The notes below the pieces were generated by a model. The model was not told the origin of the DNA and did no database searches. It saw nothing but the letters and a program-made list of their open reading frames with translations. The translations under genes were made by a program, and so were the position numbers. From assembly GCA_964460035.1 (NCBI GenBank), contig CAYWPG010000001.1, positions 229,568-293,567 of the forward strand: DNA of 64,000 bases, read 5' to 3'. Below, piece after piece: positions 51,510 through 60,690 of this stretch. The stretch's first letter is position 1. Every line of letters begins with the position of its first letter. The stretch comes from CAYWPG01 sp964460035 (GTDB taxonomy: Bacteria > Pseudomonadota > Gammaproteobacteria > Nitrococcales > AK92).

Positions 51510-54197
51510 ATGACCATGACGAAAAAACAAATAAGAACGCTGTTGGAGCGCCTGAGCCCGTCTTGTGCGATGACTGTGGAGGCGGCGGCCGCGTTCGCCG
51601 CGGCGCGCAGCGATTATGAGGTTCAGATAGAGCACGTCGTCGTAAAGATGCTGGAGAGCCGCGGCGATGGCACGGCGGAACGCGTGCTTGCGCATTTTCA
51701 GATCGATGTGGACCGCCTCTGGCAAGGGCTGACGGAGAACATTGGCCGCTTGCGCGCCGGCAACCCCAGTAAGCCGGCCTTCTCGGCGGTTCTGCTGCAG
51801 TGGCTGGAACGGGCGTGGCTGGCCACCAGCCTGTACTACGGCGGCGACCGCATAGACACCCTGGGATTGATCGACGCGCTGGTCGAGCTGGCGCCCCGCT
51901 TGCCAGGTGCGCAAGGGTTCGAGCCGCTGGAGGTTATCTCGCTGGAGCGCCTGCGCGAAGAAGGCCGACGCCTGTTCGAAGCCGAACGGCCCGCCGAGGC
52001 AGCGCAAGCGACACGCCTGCAAGCCGAGGGCAGCGCGCTGGCGCAGTACACCGTCGATTTCACCGCCAAGGCCGAGCGCGGCGAGATCGACCCGGTGCTG
52101 GGCCGCAACGACGAGATCCGAATGGTTATCGATATCCTGTGCCGGCGCCGCAAGAACAATCCTATCCTGGTTGGCGAGCCTGGCGTGGGAAAGACTGCGG
52201 TGGTGGAGGGGCTGGCGCTGCGTATTCATGCCGGGGAAGTGCCGCCGGAGCTTAGAGAGGTGCGCTTGCACGGGCTGGATCTGGGGCTGCTGCAGGCAGG
52301 GGCTAGCGTCAAGGGCGAGTTCGAGCGCCGTCTCAAGCAGGTACTGGAGGAGGTCAAGCGTTCCGCGCAACCGATCATCGTGTTCATAGACGAAGCCCAC
52401 ACGCTGATCGGGGCCGGCGGCGAAGCCGGGACCGGCGATGCCGCCAACCTGCTCAAGCCCGCGCTGGCGCGCGGCGAGATGCGCACTATCGCGGCTACCA
52501 CCTGGTCGGAGTACAAACGGTATTTCGAACGCGACGCCGCGCTGGAGCGCCGCTTTCAGATGGTCAAGGTCGACGAGCCGGACGCGCGCCGCGCCCTGCT
52601 GATGCTCAGCGGCGTGAAGCGGCACTATCAGGCGCATCACGGCGTGCCCATCACGGATGACGCCCTGGTCGCGGCCGTTCTCCTATCGCAGCGCTATATC
52701 GCCGGCCGCCAGCTGCCCGACAAGGCCATAGATCTGCTGGATACCGCTGCTGCGCGCGTGCGTTTGGGGCAAGCCGCGCGCCCACAGGCGCTGGAGGCTG
52801 CGCGTGAGCGCATCGAGCACCTGCGCGCACGGCTTGCGGGCCTTGCCGAGGAAATGCGGCAGGGACTGCCGGTGGATGAGCGCCTGCAACAGAGCTTGCG
52901 CGAGGAGCTGGGGACGCTGACCGCCGAGGCCGAAAAGCTGGAGCAGCGGTGGCGCAGCGAATGCGAGCAGGTAAGGCGCATCCAAACTCTTTGCGCGGCT
53001 CTCGCCGCCGATTCCGGGCAAGACGTCGCCGAGCGCGGGCGGGCACTGGCGGAGCGCTCGCGGCTGGAGTCCTTGCAGGGCGATGCCGCACTGGTGCAGC
53101 CGGAGGTGAATGCCGCGGCGGTGGCCGCGGTGGTGGCGGACTGGACTGGGGTGCCAGTGGGCAAGATGCTGCGCGACGAGGCGAGCGCTCTGATGGAGTT
53201 CGAGGAGCGTGTAGGCACTCGAGTGATCGGGCAGGAACAGGCCATCGCAGCGATCGGAAGCAGCCTGCGTGCCGCCAAGGCCGGGCTGCGCAAGAGCGAA
53301 GCGCCGCTGGGGGTGTTCCTGCTGGTCGGCCCCAGCGGGGTTGGGAAAAGCGAGACAGCCCGCGCTATCGCCGACGTGCTGTTCGGGGGCGAGCGCTTTC
53401 TTATCACGATCAACATGAGCGAGTACCAGGAGGCGCACACCGTCTCCCAGCTCAAGGGTTCGCCGCCGGGGTACGTGGGCTACGGCGAAGGCGGGGTGCT
53501 TACCGAGGCGGTGCGGCAACGGCCGTATTCCGTGGTGTTGCTGGATGAAGTTGAAAAGGCCCATCCGGATGTGATGAACCTTTTCTATCAAGTGTTCGAC
53601 CGCGGTTTCATGCGCGATGGGGAAGGCCGCGAGATCGACTTTCGCAATACCGTCATCCTGCTCACTTCCAATCTGGGCAGCGAAACGCTGCTTCAGCTCG
53701 CGACGCCGCCCCAGGCAGAGGCTGCGGTGGAGCAATCCGCCGTACCGGAAACGTCCTGGCAGCCCCCGGACGATAACGAGCTGCTGGAAGCGATCAAGCC
53801 GGCTTTGCTGGCTCGTTTTGCCCCGTCATTGCTGGCGCGAATGCAGGTCGTTCCGTTCCGTCCTCTGGATGCGGTTGCCCTGCGCGATATCGTCGCCCTC
53901 AAGCTGGACGCTGTCGCCCAGCGCTTATCCGATGCGCACGGTATGGCGCTGCGCTGCCAGCCAGCAGTGCTTGAGCAGTTGGCCGCGCAGTGCGAGGTGA
54001 GCGACGGCGGGGCGCGAACGGTAGAAGCCTTGATCGAGCAGCGGCTACTGCCCTGCATTGCGCACAGCTTGCTCGGTTTCATGGCGGCCGACGATATGCC
54101 GGACGTGCTTTCGTTAGAAGTCGACGAGCACGGCCAGCTGAGCTGCGTGTTTGCCGACCTGCAGTCCGCCGAGCCACCCGCGTTGGCTGAGGCCTGA
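51510..54197 (+). CDS. clpV: T6SS sheath-recycling ATPase TssH (ClpV)
   Basis: An 895-residue AAA+ unfoldase. The Clp N-domain spans about 1-150, and the first ATPase has Walker A GEPGVGKT near 221-228 with FIDEAHTLIGAGG. The middle coiled-coil domain follows, and the second ATPase has Walker A GPSGVGKS near 607-614 and a VVLLDEVEKAHPDV Walker B. Both nucleotide sites look intact. It disassembles contracted TssBC sheath for reuse. The vgrG gene follows 24 bases later. Confidence 0.96.
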   Translation: MTMTKKQIRTLLERLSPSCAMTVEAAAAFAAARSDYEVQIEHVVVKMLESRGDGTAERVLAHFQIDVDRLWQGLTENIGRLRAGNPSKPAFSAVLLQWLERAWLATSLYYGGDRIDTLGLIDALVELAPRLPGAQGFEPLEVISLERLREEGRRLFEAERPAEAAQATRLQAEGSALAQYTVDFTAKAERGEIDPVLGRNDEIRMVIDILCRRRKNNPILVGEPGVGKTAVVEGLALRIHAGEVPPELREVRLHGLDLGLLQAGASVKGEFERRLKQVLEEVKRSAQPIIVFIDEAHTLIGAGGEAGTGDAANLLKPALARGEMRTIAATTWSEYKRYFERDAALERRFQMVKVDEPDARRALLMLSGVKRHYQAHHGVPITDDALVAAVLLSQRYIAGRQLPDKAIDLLDTAAARVRLGQAARPQALEAARERIEHLRARLAGLAEEMRQGLPVDERLQQSLREELGTLTAEAEKLEQRWRSECEQVRRIQTLCAALAADSGQDVAERGRALAERSRLESLQGDAALVQPEVNAAAVAAVVADWTGVPVGKMLRDEASALMEFEERVGTRVIGQEQAIAAIGSSLRAAKAGLRKSEAPLGVFLLVGPSGVGKSETARAIADVLFGGERFLITINMSEYQEAHTVSQLKGSPPGYVGYGEGGVLTEAVRQRPYSVVLLDEVEKAHPDVMNLFYQVFDRGFMRDGEGREIDFRNTVILLTSNLGSETLLQLATPPQAEAAVEQSAVPETSWQPPDDNELLEAIKPALLARFAPSLLARMQVVPFRPLDAVALRDIVALKLDAVAQRLSDAHGMALRCQPAVLEQLAAQCEVSDGGARTVEALIEQRLLPCIAHSLLGFMAADDMPDVLSLEVDEHGQLSCVFADLQSAEPPALAEA

Positions 54198-54221
54198 TCA
54201 TCGAAGCTAAGGGAGTAGCGT

Positions 54222-56303
54222 ATGACCTCCATGATTGATACCGCGAGCCGCACGCTCTTTGGCAGCGCCGCCAGCAGTCACTACACGTTCGACATCCAGG
54301 GGCTTGCCCCCGGCACATTGGCCGTAGTCGGGTTCAGTTCCGAAGAGCACGGACTTTCCAAGGACTATTGCTTTACGGTGGAGGTGGTTGCACGCGGCGC
54401 GTTCCCGCTCGAGCGGGCAGTGGGGGCGCCGGCAGTGCTGGCCATCCGTTGGGCCGGACAGCGGAGCCGAGTGCACGGGGTAATCCACTGCATGAGCCAG
54501 ATCGGCGAGAGCCTGGAAGGGATGCGCTATACCGTGGAGTTGCGCTCTCCGCTATGGCCGCTAACGCAGTATCGCCACAACCGGGTATTTCTGGGCAAGA
54601 ACGTGGTCGAGATCGTCACGGAGGTACTGACCGAGGCGGGCCTGCCGGCCGACACCTTCGTATTCGACGTCGCCGAGAGCTATCCGCAGCGCGAGTTCGT
54701 GGTTCAGTATGAAGAAACCGATTTCCAGTTCATCAGTCGTTTGCTCGCTTTCGACGGCATTTTCTTCGCATTCGAGCAGGGCGAGCGCAAAGCTGTGGCG
54801 GTGTTCAGCGACGATAACAACAAGCTCGCCGAGCGTCTGGGCGCGGTGCATTTGCCATACGTGACTCACAGTGGCCAGAGCCGCAGTTCGGAAACGGTGT
54901 TCGCGCTGCGTCGCAAGCTGGAGCTAAAAACCGGGAGCGTAACGCTGAAGGATTACAACGATCGTACGCCGGAGCGGCGCTTATTGGTCGAGCTGCAGTC
55001 GCAGTCCGGACTGCCCAGCGTGGGCAACGACTATAGATTCGGCGAGCATTTCGAAGACGAAGCCGAAGGCGAGCGTTTGGCCCGATTGCGTGTGGAGGCA
55101 TTGGACTGGCAACGGGATACCGTAATCATGGAGAGCGATTGCCGAGGGCTCGCGCCAGGCAAGCGTCTGGTGCTTAGCCGCCATCCGGACGCAGCCATGA
55201 ACGGCGATTGGCTGGTGCTCGAAGTCGACCACCGTGGCGATCAGGGTAGTGGACATGCTTACGGGGGCGAAGCCAAAGGCCCCACATATTCCAATAAGCT
55301 GCTTCTTATCCGTGCCGCTACGCCGTATCGGCCGCCGCTGCCGCCACGGACCCGCCATATTTTCGGTAGCTTCACCGCGCGCGTCGAGGGGGATGGCGGC
55401 GAGTACGCCTACGTGGACGAGGATGGCCGTTACCGGATCCGCATGCCGTTCGATCTGAGCGACACGCAGCAGGGCGAGGCCAGTCATCCGGTACGCCTGA
55501 TGCAGCCTTACGGCGGCAAGGATCACGGCATGCACTTTCCTCTGCATGCCGGAACCGAAGTGGTGGTGGCCTGTGTCAACGGCGATCTCAATCGTCCGAT
55601 CATACTCGGCGTGCTCCCCAACCCGGATACGCCGACACCGGTCACCGCCGAGAACCCCAGTCAGAACATCCTGCGCACCTGGGGCGGCAACGAGCTGTTG
55701 ATGGACGATCGTATAGGCGAGGAACGCATAGAGCTGTTCACGCACGATCGCGAGAACATTCTCGTACTGGACGCCAAGCAGGATGCCCACCAAGTGCGTC
55801 TGGCGACCGAGCAAGGCGACATGACGCTTTACGCGGGCAAGTCCATGCACCTCGAGTGCGGCCAGAATCAGAATATCGAGGTCGGTGCCGACCACGAGGT
55901 GGTCGTGGAAGACTCCCAGCGGCTGCTCACCAAGCAGGGCCAGATCGAGTATCAGGCGGCTACCGACTTTCTGCTCAAGGCCGGCGAGAACATCTTCCTG
56001 ACCGCGGAAGGGCAGGATATCGAGCTGCGCGCCGGGGCCGACGTCGTAATACAGAGCGGCGCCAACCTGTCGCTGGAGGTGCTGAACGAAGACATGAGCG
56101 TTCTCATCGACCAGGGGGACTTCCAGCTCCAGGCGGCCGGTGCGATTACCATCAAGGGCCAAGGCGGAGGACCTATCAGAATCGAGCAGGGAGGCGGCGT
56201 GCTGGAAATTACGCCCGACGGCGATCTTACGATAGACGCCCCGTCGGTGGAGATTAACGCCAACAAGATCGCGATCAAAGCTCAAGAAGTCGGCAACAAC
56301 TGA
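54222..56303 (+). CDS. vgrG: T6SS spike protein VgrG (TssI)
   Basis: A 693-residue VgrG. The gp27-like part contains GSVTLKDYNDRTPERRL, the gp5-like OB domain has ARVEGDGGEYAYVDEDGRYR and HFPLHAGTEVVVACVNGDLN, and the C-terminal third is a repetitive beta-helix (IELRAGADVVIQSGANLSLE, ITPDGDLTIDAPSVEINANK), as in the DUF2345-like needle. There is no extra enzymatic C-terminal domain. It heads a cargo module: DUF6484, TIGR02270, DUF2169, thiolase-like, PAAR-like, effector. Confidence 0.95.
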   Translation: MTSMIDTASRTLFGSAASSHYTFDIQGLAPGTLAVVGFSSEEHGLSKDYCFTVEVVARGAFPLERAVGAPAVLAIRWAGQRSRVHGVIHCMSQIGESLEGMRYTVELRSPLWPLTQYRHNRVFLGKNVVEIVTEVLTEAGLPADTFVFDVAESYPQREFVVQYEETDFQFISRLLAFDGIFFAFEQGERKAVAVFSDDNNKLAERLGAVHLPYVTHSGQSRSSETVFALRRKLELKTGSVTLKDYNDRTPERRLLVELQSQSGLPSVGNDYRFGEHFEDEAEGERLARLRVEALDWQRDTVIMESDCRGLAPGKRLVLSRHPDAAMNGDWLVLEVDHRGDQGSGHAYGGEAKGPTYSNKLLLIRAATPYRPPLPPRTRHIFGSFTARVEGDGGEYAYVDEDGRYRIRMPFDLSDTQQGEASHPVRLMQPYGGKDHGMHFPLHAGTEVVVACVNGDLNRPIILGVLPNPDTPTPVTAENPSQNILRTWGGNELLMDDRIGEERIELFTHDRENILVLDAKQDAHQVRLATEQGDMTLYAGKSMHLECGQNQNIEVGADHEVVVEDSQRLLTKQGQIEYQAATDFLLKAGENIFLTAEGQDIELRAGADVVIQSGANLSLEVLNEDMSVLIDQGDFQLQAAGAITIKGQGGGPIRIEQGGGVLEITPDGDLTIDAPSVEINANKIAIKAQEVGNN

Positions 56304-56399
56304 ACCCGGCAAGGAAAGCAGCTGCAGGCACCAGCGCCCCAGCGCTAGCGAGCGGTCTCGGGCGCTGGAGCCAGGCGCATAACAATAAGGAGAACAACA

Positions 56400-56834
56400 A
56401 TGCCAACCTCACTGACTCAGCTCCGTCGCCCGCTGGTACCGAATTACGCCGGCAGCGAGTTCGCCATCGTGGTCTCGGCCAAGGACGGTTGCGCCGAAAC
56501 GGTGGACTGTGCCGACGGCGTTCGTTTGCCGGTGCGCGGCCACCTGGCAAGCGTGGACCGCTTGAGTGAAGGCGATGAGGTGCTCATTAGCCGGCGCGGC
56601 GACAGCGTGCTCATTCTTGGCCGGCTGCGCCGGCCCGGCGAAGCGGCCCAGGCCAAAATCACCGAAAGCGATGGGGTTGTACGCCTGGATGCCGTTAAGT
56701 CGCTCAAGCTCACCTGCGGCAATAGCACCGTGGAGCTCACCCATGACGGTTATATCCGTGTAGACGGGCGGAGGATCTACGGGTTCGCCAAGGGGCAGCT
56801 GCTCCTGCAGGGTGCCACTATCGAGCTCAACTGA
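56400..56834 (+). CDS. DUF6484 domain protein, T6SS accessory
   Basis: A 144-residue protein with an N-terminal half like an OB-fold/barrel (FAIVVSAKDGCAETVDCADG, LSEGDEVLISRRGDSVLILG) and a C-terminal beta-rich half (VELTHDGYIRVDGRRIYGFA), resembling the spike's needle repeats. DUF6484 proteins occur beside vgrG and DUF2169 genes. AAGGAG lies seven bases upstream of the ATG. Its likely role is at the spike tip or in loading. Confidence in the family is fair, in the role low. Confidence 0.75.
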   Translation: MPTSLTQLRRPLVPNYAGSEFAIVVSAKDGCAETVDCADGVRLPVRGHLASVDRLSEGDEVLISRRGDSVLILGRLRRPGEAAQAKITESDGVVRLDAVKSLKLTCGNSTVELTHDGYIRVDGRRIYGFAKGQLLLQGATIELN

Positions 56835-56843
56835 GCCTTGCCC

Positions 56844-58031
56844 ATGCGTATAGCCTATCTACGGACCCATCTGCACTCGGCGCTGAGCCTGTACCGGCAG
56901 CGCGAGCAGCTGCAGCAGGCTTGGATGATCCCCGCGGCTACCCTGGAGAATCTCGAGCAGCGGCTGTCCATTCATATCGAGGCGCTGGCCGGCGCGGGCC
57001 ACAGGGAGGAGGCGCCTGGCCGGCCATGTGCCGCTTTTGTCGCGGCAGCCTGCTCGCTGCTGCGCGGGGATGACGGGGCGGCCGATACCGCTATCGCACG
57101 CGCCGAAGAGCAACCGGAGCTGATGCCGGCGGTAGTGGACGCGCTGACCTTGTACCCGCCTACCGACATCGTCGCATGGATAGAACGTAGTTACCACGAG
57201 CGCAGTGCTGCGCGTCCAGCGCTTCTGGAGATTGCGCGCCGTACGGCTGCCGCGGTGAGCCCCGCTTTGCTAGTCCAGGCCGAATTGCACAGCGCGGCGC
57301 CCGCGCTGCAGGAGAGCGCCTTGCGCTGTGCCGCCGAACAGGCCCGTTTCTCCACGGAGCTGTTCCGTCCCTACTATCGCGGCAGCCCTCCCGCAGTGCA
57401 GGCGACGGCGCTTTACGCAGGCTTGCTACGCAACGATGCCGAGGTAGGGCAGGCGCTGTTGAGGGCTTGTCAGCGCGCCGACGAAGCCGCGCGGCCTGAA
57501 TTGCTGCGATTGATGGCGCTGAGCGGAGCGCCCGAGTTCTGGCCAGTGCTGGAGGCGGCCGCAGCGCAGACGGTGGAGCATCTCCCCTTGTTGGCGGTAT
57601 ACGGCCGTAAGGCGGTGGTTCCCGTGCTGCTGAAAGCATTGGCCCATCCGCGTTCCGCGCCGTTTGCCGAACGCGCCTGGCAGTTGCTCGTCGGCGCATC
57701 CGTGCCGCGCAGAGCGCGTCTGGAGCTGGTGCAGGACGATAAGCATCAGCCGTTGCCGCACGGCGATATGCCGGATACCGCACAAGCGGACGGGCAGTGG
57801 CGAACGTTGGAGTGGGCCGACGACCAACGTTTGTTGCTGGGCAGACCGCACACCCAGGCGTGGCTGGCAGCTGCCGCAATGGCCCATGGCGGGGCGGCCG
57901 GGCGCCACTGTCTGAACTTGCTGGCTTGTACGGGAGCGGAGCCGGTGGACGATCGCGGCTGGGTGGCCTGCCGGCGCTTGCGTCTGGCCGGTTTTGCAGC
58001 GAGCACGGCGGAGCGGCAGGCCTATGCTTGA
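56844..58031 (+). CDS. TIGR02270 family protein (HEAT-repeat-like, T6SS-linked)
   Basis: A 395-residue helical, Ala/Leu-rich protein with the repeated two-helix pattern of HEAT repeats in the middle (QEDALRCAAEQ-like QESALRCAAEQARFSTELFR, AVQATALYAGLLRND). It matches the TIGR02270 type found in T6SS loci. The ATG at 56844 follows the DUF6484 stop by nine bases. The end overlaps the DUF2169 gene by eight bases. Probably a scaffold for cargo loading; function not established. Confidence 0.75.
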   Translation: MRIAYLRTHLHSALSLYRQREQLQQAWMIPAATLENLEQRLSIHIEALAGAGHREEAPGRPCAAFVAAACSLLRGDDGAADTAIARAEEQPELMPAVVDALTLYPPTDIVAWIERSYHERSAARPALLEIARRTAAAVSPALLVQAELHSAAPALQESALRCAAEQARFSTELFRPYYRGSPPAVQATALYAGLLRNDAEVGQALLRACQRADEAARPELLRLMALSGAPEFWPVLEAAAAQTVEHLPLLAVYGRKAVVPVLLKALAHPRSAPFAERAWQLLVGASVPRRARLELVQDDKHQPLPHGDMPDTAQADGQWRTLEWADDQRLLLGRPHTQAWLAAAAMAHGGAAGRHCLNLLACTGAEPVDDRGWVACRRLRLAGFAASTAERQAYA

Positions 58032-59064
58032 GCTGGCGAACGAAACCTGCTGGGCAGCGATGCTGGTGTCCGGTTGGGCCCGCGATCGCAGCCGACAGCT
58101 GACGCTAGTGATCAAGCAAGGCTACCGTTTCGAGCTGGACGGCAGCGTGTCGCCATTGGAGCGGGAAACGCTGGAACTGGAAGGCGTCGATCGCTACCAC
58201 GGCGATCCGCTTGCCAGCAGTCTGGCGGCAGCCTGCGAGCTAGTGCCCTTCAAAGCCGGTGGCGAGTTCTTGCTCACCGGCACGGCCTATCCTCCCACCG
58301 AGCAGGCACGCGTCATGCGTGTGGAAGCAGGTATTCGCTTTAGCGATGGCACTGCCTGGCAGAAGCGCTTGCACGTTTTTGGCGAGCGCCGCTGGCAGCG
58401 GAGCTGGCTGGGATGGCGGCCCAGCGGTCCGCAGCCGCTGGAACCGTTGCCGCTGCGCTATGAGTATGCCTTCGGCGGTTACGACGAGGTGCGCGACGAG
58501 AGCGATCCGCGTAATCCCGTGGGCTGCGGTTTCACGGTGCGCGGGCGGGCGCAGGCGGGACAACGCCTGCCGCAGATCGAGTGCGAATCCGATCCGGTGC
58601 GGCGGCCGGGTGATAGGCCGGCGCCCGCAGGTTTCGGCCCGCTGCCCGTGCAGTGGGAGCCGCGCAGCGACTTGGCCGCGATAGACGAGGAGGCGCTGGC
58701 GCTGGGCCTGTGCCCCTACCGCGAACCGGTATCGGCGGCATTGCACAACGCCGCGCCGGTGGATCAGCGCTTTCCGCAGCCGTTCAAAGGCGACGAAGTC
58801 GTCGTGCTCAAGGGCTTTTTCAAGGAGCGGCACGCGGCGGTGGAGATCGCTCTGCCGACCGCCATTCCACAGGCGTTTCTGATCGGGCCGGATCGCTGGC
58901 ATCGACTGGAGCTGTGTTGCGACACCATCAGCGTCGATGCCGATGCGCGCCAGCTTAGCTTGCTCTGGCGCGGCGCTATCCCGTGGGCGGAAGCGAAGCC
59001 CCGCCAAGGTTGGGTTGCACTGCGGTCAGCTGCGAGCACAGCGGACAGGGAGCGTATTGCATGA
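58024..59064 (+). CDS. DUF2169 domain protein, T6SS effector-loading adaptor
   Basis: A 346-residue DUF2169 protein. The beginning (LANETCWAAMLVSGWARD, LTLVIKQGYRF) and the segment LPLRYEYAFGGYD, then RNPVGCGF, are characteristic. DUF2169 proteins act as adaptors that bind effectors and VgrG/PAAR for export. The start lies inside the TIGR02270 end, and the stop overlaps the next ATG (ATGA), so the whole module is translationally coupled. Confidence 0.88.
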   Translation: MLELANETCWAAMLVSGWARDRSRQLTLVIKQGYRFELDGSVSPLERETLELEGVDRYHGDPLASSLAAACELVPFKAGGEFLLTGTAYPPTEQARVMRVEAGIRFSDGTAWQKRLHVFGERRWQRSWLGWRPSGPQPLEPLPLRYEYAFGGYDEVRDESDPRNPVGCGFTVRGRAQAGQRLPQIECESDPVRRPGDRPAPAGFGPLPVQWEPRSDLAAIDEEALALGLCPYREPVSAALHNAAPVDQRFPQPFKGDEVVVLKGFFKERHAAVEIALPTAIPQAFLIGPDRWHRLELCCDTISVDADARQLSLLWRGAIPWAEAKPRQGWVALRSAASTADRERIA

Positions 59065-60125
59065 AGCAGGTTCAGCGTCTTGGATTAGTGGGTAGCGGCG
59101 TCTCGACCCAGGCCGGCGATGCGGATTTCGCGGCCATGGCCGCCGTGGCGACGCGCCTCAGCGGTGCCGAAGCCGACGCCGAGTTGACGGTGGCCGCGGA
59201 GGATGGCAGGCAGTGCGGCTTCATGAGAGCGAGGCTGGACGAAGATGTGCTGGACCCGGGGCTGGAGCCGTCCGCTCGCATAAGCATGCTGTTCGCCGAA
59301 GCCATGGGAAGCCTGCTGCGGCAGCTGCCGACCGAGTGGCTGGGACCGGGGGTCTTGATCGATGTGACGCTGCCGCCGTCGCAGAGCCCTCGCGGCGCGG
59401 GCTTGGATTTGGACTTTCTGCCCACGGCGATCACGACCATGTATCCGGCTTATCAAGGCTGCCGCTGGCACTTCAGTTGCGGCAGCGCCAGTGTGGTGGA
59501 ACGTCTGGACGAACTCGCGGCGGCAGATTGGCAGCTGCTGATACTGGCTGGCGCGGATTCGCTGATCGATGTGGCGACGTTTCGGAAGCTGGCCGCGCAA
59601 GGCCGGCTCATGCTCGCGGCCAGCGGCGACGGCATAGTTCCGGGGGAGGCAGCGGCTGCCGTCGCCTTGGCGCGGCCGGCTACCGTCGTCTCACCGGCCG
59701 CCTGGCTACAGGGGTGGCAGGCATTGCCCGAGGCGGCCTACCGCCAAGCCCAGGACCGCCCTCAAACGGCCTTGCGGCAAAGCATGGAACACGCCTTGGG
59801 CGCGGCCGAGAAGACTCCGCAACAGGTTGGCTCGATCTGGCACACCCTGGGAGCCGAGCCGGTGGGCGAGCTCGAGTGGTTTCAGGTCCAGCGCACGCTA
59901 TGGCCGGCGGCCGCCGGTGTCCCAGTGCCACGCCAGCTGCGTCTTTACGAGGCTTTCGGCGAGGTAGGAGCCGGCAGTTTCCCTCTCCAGCTCGCACTTG
60001 CCTGCGCTTATCTGCGCTACGAACGCCGCATGGCGCGGTTCGGTTTCCCTGACCCGGGCGCCGCGCTGGTTTGCGACACGCCGGATGCCCCGGTTCGGGG
60101 GGCGCTTTGCATGAGCTTGGAGTGA
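59061..60125 (+). CDS. Degenerate beta-ketoacyl synthase (thiolase-fold) protein in the T6SS module
   Basis: A 354-residue thiolase-fold protein. HFSCGSAS places Cys140 where ketosynthases have the nucleophile, GDGIVPGEAAAAVAL matches the conserved loop after it, and WHTLGAEPVGELEW (His261) matches HGTGTxLGDxxE. The third catalytic position, normally GH in KxxxGH, reads FGEVGAGS, so that His is Glu301. It is thus incomplete for standard condensation. It is coupled to the DUF2169 adaptor gene. Such proteins near T6SS have no proven role; effector chaperone, acyl binding or modification are possible. Confidence 0.7.
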   Translation: MKQVQRLGLVGSGVSTQAGDADFAAMAAVATRLSGAEADAELTVAAEDGRQCGFMRARLDEDVLDPGLEPSARISMLFAEAMGSLLRQLPTEWLGPGVLIDVTLPPSQSPRGAGLDLDFLPTAITTMYPAYQGCRWHFSCGSASVVERLDELAAADWQLLILAGADSLIDVATFRKLAAQGRLMLAASGDGIVPGEAAAAVALARPATVVSPAAWLQGWQALPEAAYRQAQDRPQTALRQSMEHALGAAEKTPQQVGSIWHTLGAEPVGELEWFQVQRTLWPAAAGVPVPRQLRLYEAFGEVGAGSFPLQLALACAYLRYERRMARFGFPDPGAALVCDTPDAPVRGALCMSLE

Positions 60126-60153
60126 GATCGGACGCTAACAGGGAGGGTCAGCG

Positions 60154-60690
60154 ATGTCCAATGTCTTGATCAACGGCCGCAGCGCAGTGCATGCCGGCTC
60201 CGGCGGCGTGCTGACCACGGTCGATGTCTGCCTGACCAAGGTGGGCAAGTCGGTCAAGCCTATTCCGTATACCAATGTCGCCCGTTCGGCCGACGCGGCG
60301 AATACCGCAGCGACGGTCTTTATCAACGGTAACCCCGTCTGCCACAAGGAGTCGAACTTCGCTACCAGCACGGGCGACGAGCCGGGTAATCGCAAAGGCG
60401 TGGTTTCCGGAACCATTAAAGGTAAGGCGCAATTCGTCACTGCATCGCCGAACGTGTTCATCGAGGGCGTGCCTGCTGTCAGGGCGTTCGATCTGATGGT
60501 CTCCAACAACCAGAACACGGCGCCGGCTGCGCTTGTGCAGAGCAGCGGCTCGCCACCTCCGGCGCTAGTCGCTGGGACGTCGGCGGACCAGCAGGCGGCA
60601 GCCGGGCCCAATGCGCTGGCTATCGCTGTGGGAACGGCAGGGGACGAGCTGATCAGTGCCAGGATAGGCGTGGAGGAGATGCCCGAATGA
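60154..60690 (+). CDS. PAAR-like tip protein (DUF4150)
   Basis: A 178-residue protein. The first 130 residues (MSNVLINGRSAVHAGSGGVL, VDVCLTKVGKSVKPIPYTNV, VFINGNPVCHKESNFATSTG and SPNVFIEGVPAVR) are the DUF4150/PAAR-like fold that caps VgrG and can bind metal. A short C-terminal region of low complexity follows. Its stop overlaps the effector ATG (ATGA). It should sharpen the spike and link the effector. Confidence 0.9.
   Translation: MSNVLINGRSAVHAGSGGVLTTVDVCLTKVGKSVKPIPYTNVARSADAANTAATVFINGNPVCHKESNFATSTGDEPGNRKGVVSGTIKGKAQFVTASPNVFIEGVPAVRAFDLMVSNNQNTAPAALVQSSGSPPPALVAGTSADQQAAAGPNALAIAVGTAGDELISARIGVEEMPE

Noticed and set aside
54222..56303. VgrG as an evolved spike with its own toxic domain
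   Set aside because: The C-terminus is only the beta-helical needle and ends without an extra domain.
54981..56312. 443-codon minus-strand frame
   Set aside because: Antisense shadow of vgrG.
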